64,000 nt of DNA, from positions 1,302,001 through 1,366,000 of the forward strand of contig JAJUPC010000035.1 in assembly GCA_023614405.1 (NCBI GenBank), read 5' to 3'. Each line of letters begins with the position of its first letter. Positions within the stretch are counted from its first letter, which is position 1. Made by a program: the position numbers and the translations under genes. The notes below the pieces were generated by a model. The model did no database searches. It was not told where the DNA came from and worked only from the letters and a program-made list of their open reading frames with translations. This document shows positions 58,234-64,000 of the stretch, piece after piece. This DNA is from Avena insularis (Eukaryota; Streptophyta; Magnoliopsida; Poales; Poaceae).

Positions 58234-58647
58234 GCCCTAGCCGCTCTACTGCCCTCCTCTCTCTCTCCCTCCCGACTGCGCGTAGGCGAAGCCCTGCCGC
58301 AGAAACTCTCCACCGCTTGCACCACACCGTCGTGTTGTAGATCCAATCTATCTCTCCACCTCACTTGTTGGACCAAGGAAGGAGGAGACGTCGAGGTACC
58401 GCACGTGTGCATCTCTCGGAGGCATCGCCACTTGCGGTGTTAGATCGGATCGGATCGGATCGCGAGGAGGAGAAGCGAGTACGACTACATCAACCACATT
58501 ATGTTGAACGTTCCGCTGTGCGAATCTTCAAGGGTGTGAAGATCTCATCTATTCCCCCCTCGTTGTTTGCATCTCCTAGATTAGATCTTGGCTTTTCCCG
58601 TTTGCATCCGTAGAAAAATTTGATTTACTATGCTGCGAAACCCTTCA
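58234..58647 (+). repeat. 3' LTR of C2, part 2
   Basis: 414 bp completing the C2 LTR, including the uninterrupted counterpart of the G2 insertion site at about 58541. Ends GCGAAACCCTTCA. Confidence 0.94.
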
Positions 58648-58652
58648 GTTGA

Positions 58653-59732
58653 CCCCTTTGAGCTTTATTCCTCTCCCTTCCCTCCTATGATTCTTGCATC
58701 TTTTTGAGGGCTTTGGAAGATAAGATCTAGATCTACAATCCCCACCAATCAATTTCTCCTCTAAGTGAGGGGAACCCATTGGATCTAGATCTTGGAGTCA
58801 TTTGTTGGTTTCCACCATTGTTCTTCCTCTCTAATTCCTCCCTAGCACTTGTTGTTTTTGTGGGATTTGAGAGTGGAGGATTTGAGCACCTTTGGTGTTC
58901 TTGCTTTGCATTCTTGCATAAGTGTTGAGCTCTCCATTAAGATTTGTTCGAGTGGGAGACCGTGAGCTTGTTACTCTTGGAGGGTGACCTCCTAGTTGGC
59001 TTGGCGGTTGGTACCGCGGTGTCCTCTTCGGATAAGATGCGAGATAGTTGATGAGGGATAGAAGTCTTGATCGGGCCAAGCTGGCATAACAGTTTCTAGT
59101 TCGCATTACTTTCTCTTCCGAAGCGCGCACATTCGAGTTCAGTATGGATGCACTGAGCGCTTAAGACCACTCGCTGGATGATATGGTCAATCATACTCCA
59201 GAGTGGGGATTCTGGAAGATTGTTAAGAGACCCGGGCTTCTCCTTCGTGGAGCTTGTGAAGTGGTTGTGGAGCTTGCCATCTCTGGAGTGGAGAAAAAGC
59301 TAGCCATAAGGAAAGGGCATATTCCTTCGTGGGATAGACTCGGAGAAGAAGGTGAGCCTTCGTGGCATTGGGAAATCCTTTTTGGAATCCCACACCTCTC
59401 CAACATGACGTACCTTACTTGTAAGGGAACACGGGAATACATCTTCGTCTCATCTCCGCGTGCCTCGGTTATCTCTATATCCGAGCTTACTTTCCTTGTG
59501 ATAGCCATCGAGCTTGAAGTACTTATATCTTGCTTATCACTTGTGGTATATTCATCTTGTGCTATCTTGCTTAGCTTAACTTGTTGTTGGTGCACTTAGT
59601 TGAGCCTAGTGTATTTAGGTTTTGTGCTTGTAAAATAAACGTTAGTTTAATTTCGCATTCTATCAAGCCAAAACCATAATAGTTTTAAAATTGCCTATTC
59701 ACCCCCCTCTAGGCGACATCTCTATCCTTTCA
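58653..59732 (+). repeat. full LTR of M, part 3
   Basis: Final 1080 bp of the M LTR, ending ATCCTTTCA at 59732 next to the primer-binding site. The frames at 59183-59599 on both strands are LTR sequence with no recognised domain. Confidence 0.8.
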
Positions 59733-59733
59733 A

Positions 59734-59746
59734 TTGGTATTAGAGC
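59734..59746 (+). other. primer-binding site of M
   Basis: ttggtattagagc follows the LTR end by one base; it is the initiator-Met type site with one base different from the TGGTATCAGAGC seen in the other elements. Confidence 0.85.
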
Positions 59747-59788
59747 AAGGTCTCTCCTTGTTTAGGCTTCACCGCCTAGAGTGTAAAG

Positions 59789-61996
59789 ATGTCGGCTAGG
59801 AGTATAGTGCACAATGACACAATTATCTTTGATGGCACAAATTATGCTTTGTGGAGAAATTGCTTGCTTTGTAATCTTAGGACCTTGTGTCCAAATATTG
59901 AGCGATTTCTAGATGTAGGTTTTTCTCCTCCGATGGATCCTCAAAATATATCTTTAGCGGATGAGAAAAATTTACATCTCGAAGCTCAAGTATCTAATGA
60001 GATTATTTTCTCTTTGAGCCCCACAGTTAATTTGTTCTTGACGATTGTAAAGCGCAAGTCGTCTCATGAGAAGTGGACCAAGATTAAAGAAATATTTGGT
60101 GGTTACATTTCTAATATTGTCGGTGGTTTCTCCGAGGAGATCTCTTTTCCTTCACATCATGAAGAACTCTAAGTTGCTTCCACCTCCGGCCATGATGAGT
60201 TCTCATCCTGACCCACTTCACCAATGTGTGGCAAGACACAAGGTAAATATATGGTGAGTGGTGTTGGGAATTGCAATGTTGATATTGTGCTCGCTAATTA
60301 TGATCCTTCGTCTCTAACCCATTGCAATGTTTCTTCTTTAGACTTAAGCACTTTTTGCAACAATAATGCTATATCCCCTTTTGTTGCTAGCCCTTGTATA
60401 TCATCTAGAAATTATTTGAGTACTAGTGTAGATGACATGCTTAATTTGCCTTGTTCCCATGAACAAAATGCTTCTATTTCCTCTAGTTGTTTATCTAACA
60501 ATGTAGAGGAAATCAAACATTCTATGGAGCAAGACATGATCATGAATGAAGATTCAATAATATCCTCATCTTCATCCTCCCGTGCTCATATGTGACTTAT
60601 GGCAAGAGGATCAAAGGTATCTCCTACTTTGGATCCCAATATATCTTCTAAATATAATAGCAATGATAATGATGATAGTGATGATGACATTGATGAGGAT
60701 ACTAGTGCTCTCTTGCTTGAGTTGACTTTTTTGTGTACCTCTCTTCGTGGTAATAATAAGGGTGTTACTTGTCTCAAACACGTTATGGACACCATAACTA
60801 AACAAACGGTAACCATAGAGGAGTTGGATTTCCAACTTGATGATGGGAGTCGGAGATTTAATCTCCTTAAGCAAGAGCTTGCCAAGGATAAGCACACTAA
60901 TTGTCTCCTCACACAAACAATTGAATCTTATGAGCTTGAAAAGGAAAATTCCATTAATGATGCTTGTGCTACTAACTCTACTTCTTGTGAAGCATCTACC
61001 CTAAAGGAGAACGTTGAGCTAAGGGCTCAACTTGAGTTGCTAACTAGCAAGTATAGGAAATTGGAAGAAAGTCATGAAAAGCTCTCGGGCTCTAATAATG
61101 ATCTTCTAATCTCCCATGATGGGCTAATGTTAGCTCGTGAGGCAAGTATTACCAAGGTAACATCTTGTGAGCCTCTTTTGGACATTAGCACAACTTCTAC
61201 TCAAAATGCTATTTTGCCATGTGCTAGTCCTAGTAATCCATCCAGCCATACTATTGATAAACCTTGTGTTGGATCACTTGCTTTGCCTTGTTGCTCTAAC
61301 AATGAAGCTTCTACTTCCTCTAGTACTTGTATTTATACTAACCATGTAGAGGAAATCAAATAGCTCAATGCCCAAGTCACTTCCTTGAGGAATGACTTAG
61401 AAAAGAGTCATGAAGGGAAATCCACACTCGATAATATTTTGAGTGTGCAAAAATCCCCTAATGATAAATGTGGACTTGGATTCAAATCCAATAACAAAAA
61501 CAAGTCCAAGAGAAACAAGAAGAAGGGCCAAAACCAAGTCAAGAATTCGGCCAAGATTATTTGCTTCAAGTGCAAGGTTGAAGTACATCATGTAAGATCT
61601 TGTCCATTGAATAAAAAGCACTTGAGTGAGAAGCAAAAAGGGAAGTGGCCACAAGTAAAAGGTCAAGCCCAAGTTGAAGTTAGGCCAGTTACGAAGAAGA
61701 ATCAAGATAATGCTCCCCAAGCCAAGAAATCAATGAAGAACAGAAAGGGGAGCACTTGTTGCTACATATGTCGTGTGAAGGGGCACTTTGCCTCTTCATG
61801 TTCAAACGGTACCTTATCTAATCCTATCATTATTAATGATGATTATTCTCTTGGGAAGGATAAGGATGGCAATGTGTTTGCCAAGTTTGTTGGAACTCAA
61901 AGTGGTGTCAAGAAAAGAACCATTTGGGTTGCCAAGACTATTGTGACTAACCTCTTAGGACCCAACTTAGTTGGGGACCAACAAGCTCAAACTTGA
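59789..61996 (+). pseudogene. gag: gag of M (SIRE/Maximus-like), one frame with four stops
   Basis: The frame starts MSARSIVHNDTIIFDGTNYA, a copia Gag N-terminus (DGTNYALWR), passes a Ser/Asn-rich middle, an acidic block (about 60667-60715), a Glu/Lys-rich probable coiled coil (about 60820-61120), a basic segment and two CCHC zinc knuckles (61563-61604 and about 61760-61801), and ends at TGA 61994-61996 after IWVAKTIVTNLLGPNLVGD. Four in-frame stops occur (60170, about 60209, 60593, 61361), but there is no frameshift over 2.2 kb. Two knuckles and this length fit the SIRE lineage. Gag binds RNA and forms the particle. Confidence 0.8.
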
Positions 61997-64000
61997 TCAA
62001 TAGGTGTTTTTGGAGGGCACTGGAGACTTGGCTAACTCATGAAGAATTAAGGGATCTTCATATATTATATTTGATCAAGCCAAGTCATTAGGATTATCTT
62101 ATCCCTATCTTATATCCAATGTGCCTCTTCACGGTAACTTGTACTAAACTCATTTATATTGTAAGTTACTTGCCCCTTTACATGTTTTCATTTTGTACCA
62201 AGTATGTGTTTGTATTTGGTGTTCCTCATGCTTGCTTATTTTGTGTATTCAAGTATGTCTAGGTGTTTGGCACATCATTTACTCGTGTCTTTTGTTTTGA
62301 GCCTCTAATGCATATTGATGATATCTTATTTGGCTCTTTTTGAGTGGTTAATGGAACATTCCATTTTGGGGGAGTGATATGCCTCGCGCATCTCTCAAAC
62401 CTTAAAATGTGTGTACGTGAGTACTACCACTTAGTATTGATATTGCAAGCTTATCTAGTCACTATGTGGTTCGTCATACTCATGAGAAATTCAAATTCTA
62501 AATGTCTATTAATTCTCTCTAGTTGAGGTTGCCTTGCCTCTTATTAAGAAAAAAATGAATATCACCTTATGGGGGAGTAATATGCTTCTTTTGCATATCA
62601 CAATCCTAGGAAATGTGAACAAATGAGTTAGTGCCACTTAGAGTTGATATTGTTGATTATCTTGTTTCTAGGTGGCATGTTGGATCAAACAAGGTCCTAT
62701 TTTTGTTAGAAGCTTTTATTACTCGTCTTTTCGGTCTTTGTTTGAGTAAGAAGTTCTAGATGCGGTCTTCCTCAAATACATATCTCTATATCTTTTTGGG
62801 AGACCAGTTGTTCAAGTTATTCTAATCATTGCTTTGCATGATTGTGTGACTATATTGAAGCTATTAAGAATCTCTATCTTTGCATAGTGCTTAATATCTT
62901 TATTCCTATCCTATGCTTTTTATTGTGAATATTTATCTTTAATATCCGTGCAATATACCATCAAAAATCATTTCCAATTCACTGATTGTCTTCGACAATT
63001 GATATACTTATGTGTGGTACCATTTGTGGGTCATCTTCACCTTGAATTTCACCTCTTATTGCCTTATTTTATTTCTAATTTTTATTGTTGTGGCTCCCAT
63101 TGTCTTCCTTGGCTTTTGAACATCTCTTTGATGATGTTTTTGATTATTATAAAATATGCTTTAGTGGAAGACAAACCTTTTTTCTCGGAACCTTGTGCCA
63201 TTGTGAAAAGTGTTAAGGGTTTGGTTTATTTGTTGAAACATTGCTCTTTTGGGAGTTTGCTATCTCATTCTTTCTTCTCTATTTTATTTGCTTGAATGAG
63301 ATAAATCTTTGAGTATTTTTGTTTTATTTCATCGTTTTGCTCAATAGTTTTTGCTTCGTTCATTTGTTGAACTTCGTTGAACAAATCTTTTGTTGATTTG
63401 ATTCTTTGATATAGTTTGGGCAACAAATGTGTTTTGTCACACCTTGTATGCCTTCTTGAATATTTTGGTGTTTTTCCAAATTATATATTCTTTGGATATT
63501 GAAAGTCTCCATGTGTTTGCTTTCTTTGATCCAATATATAGGTTATACTCCATCAAATCCTTAAACGGCTAAGATGTGCATGAAATTCAAATTTCATCTC
63601 TAAATATGTACATATTTTTATGGAGTGTGTCCTATGTGTTGTGGTTAGTCTAACCACTTTGCACCCAATAAGTTTGGGGACCAATATGTACTTGAATGTT
63701 GTTTTAGGTAGATTGGAGATGCAATGGATGCTTGTCTCGTCTATAAAGAAAGTGTTGTCACCACATGATAATTGGAGCCAAGCTAGGATGATTGAAAAAA
63801 TCTTATCTACTACATCATACCATTGCTATCTCGGTAACAAGTATCTTATTCATGCATACTATTCTTTCATCCAATCTCTTGTAGGTTGCATCTTGGCATG
63901 AATTTATCCGTTTGTAAATGTTGCGGTTCTTGCAAGGATCTCTGAAAGACTTCTTTATCCTTATTGCTTATGTGAGTAATTTGAGATGATGCATATAATG
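61997..64000 (+). other. noncoding internal region of M after gag
   Basis: 2.0 kb with no protease, integrase or RT motif on either strand, although pol should follow gag directly. It is T-rich and contains G-rich motifs (tttgggggagtgatatgcc at about 62366, tatgggggagtaatatgc at about 62566) like those near the polypurine tract of the left body. Frames at 62948-63295 and 63620-63901 have no recognisable domain. It may be a gag-only, non-autonomous element or the start of a large unrelated insertion; the window ends here. Confidence 0.55.

Larger units (their letters stand above)
28449..58647 (+). mobile_element. Ty1/copia element C2 (Angela/BARE-like), complete but split by G2 and C3
   Basis: Its own sequence is 28449-30066, 42585-49226 and 58234-58647, about 8.7 kb. 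Both LTRs are about 1.72 kb and close in sequence (TGTTGGAATTATGCCCTAGA start, GCGAAACCCTTCA end). The primer-binding site (42689-42700), leader, gag, protease, integrase, RT, RNase H and polypurine tract are in the standard copia order. Multiple stops and frameshifts inactivate it. G2 entered its 5' LTR and C3 entered its 3' LTR, so neither LTR is whole. Confidence 0.95.
21242..64000 (+). mobile_element. SIRE/Maximus-like Ty1/copia DNA M, two bodies sharing one LTR, open at the window end
   Basis: Own segments are 21242-23013, 27841-28448 and 58653-64000 (target duplications counted once). The order is: 239 bp of LTR start, 3' internal end with polypurine tract, full LTR of about 2.5 kb, primer-binding site, gag. 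The full LTR therefore acts as 3' LTR for the left body and 5' LTR for the right one. Gag with two zinc knuckles, the TTGGTATTAGAGC primer site and the TGAAAGAGTAATTGCCC LTR start suggest the SIRE lineage (Maximus-like in Triticeae). It hosts S2 and C2. Confidence 0.75.

Noticed and set aside
59183..59599. Overlapping frames of 138 and 134 residues on opposite strands
   Set aside because: They lie within the last part of the M LTR, mirror each other and show no domain.

Overview
This window looks like intergenic DNA of a large-genome grass, most likely a pooid such as a wheat, barley, rye, oat or ryegrass relative. The basis is the set of repeats: Ty1/copia elements whose LTRs begin TGTTGGAATTATGCCC (Angela/BARE/WIS-like), Ty3/gypsy chromoviruses with LTRs of 3 kb or more and a C-terminal chromodomain (Tekay/Del-like), and a SIRE/Maximus-like copia element. 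I see no host gene, rRNA, tRNA gene or CRISPR array. Species cannot be fixed from sequence alone. Family names are recognised by eye, not searched.

Layout. (1) 1-20882: 3' two-thirds of a broken chromovirus G1 (pre-gag ORF tail, gag, protease, RT, RNase H, integrase, chromodomain, 3' LTR). It is interrupted by S1, a 4.05-kb solo LTR on the minus strand (3788-7838, target duplication gggat), and by C1, a minus-strand Angela-like copia element (8410-17213, duplication aggct). (2) 20883-21241: fragment of an older gypsy-type LTR. (3) 21242-64000: SIRE/Maximus-like copia DNA (M) in an unusual order: truncated LTR, 3' internal end, full LTR, primer-binding site, gag. Its full LTR is split by S2, a 4.8-kb gypsy LTR (23014-27835, duplication ggaac), and by C2, a plus-strand Angela-like copia element (28449-58647, duplication gttga). 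C2 carries a further insertion in each LTR: chromovirus G2 (30067-42579, duplication agatc) in the 5' LTR and minus-strand copia C3 (49227-58228, duplication ctcaa) in the 3' LTR. M > C2 > G2/C3 is thus a three-level nest with exact target duplications at its inner joints.

How the parts work. In autonomous elements the LTR drives a genomic RNA, initiator-Met tRNA primes at the site after the 5' LTR, Gag packages the RNA, RT/RNase H copies it and integrase inserts it, with the chromodomain steering gypsy chromoviruses. Most copies here are broken. G2 is the least damaged: its gag-pol is open for about 1,200 codons until one frameshift in the integrase core.

Most interesting points: G2 carries two extra ORFs before gag, and the ATGs of all three ORFs follow directly on sequences that look like 3' splice sites; a 274-bp block holding the likely core promoter is absent from the 5' LTR of G2 but present in its 3' LTR; C1 combines nearly identical LTRs and a conserved leader with a coding region that is thoroughly decayed, as expected for a non-autonomous element moved in trans; the G1 3' LTR holds a row of four small hairpins with a conserved loop and changing but still pairing stems; and M shows two element bodies sharing one LTR.
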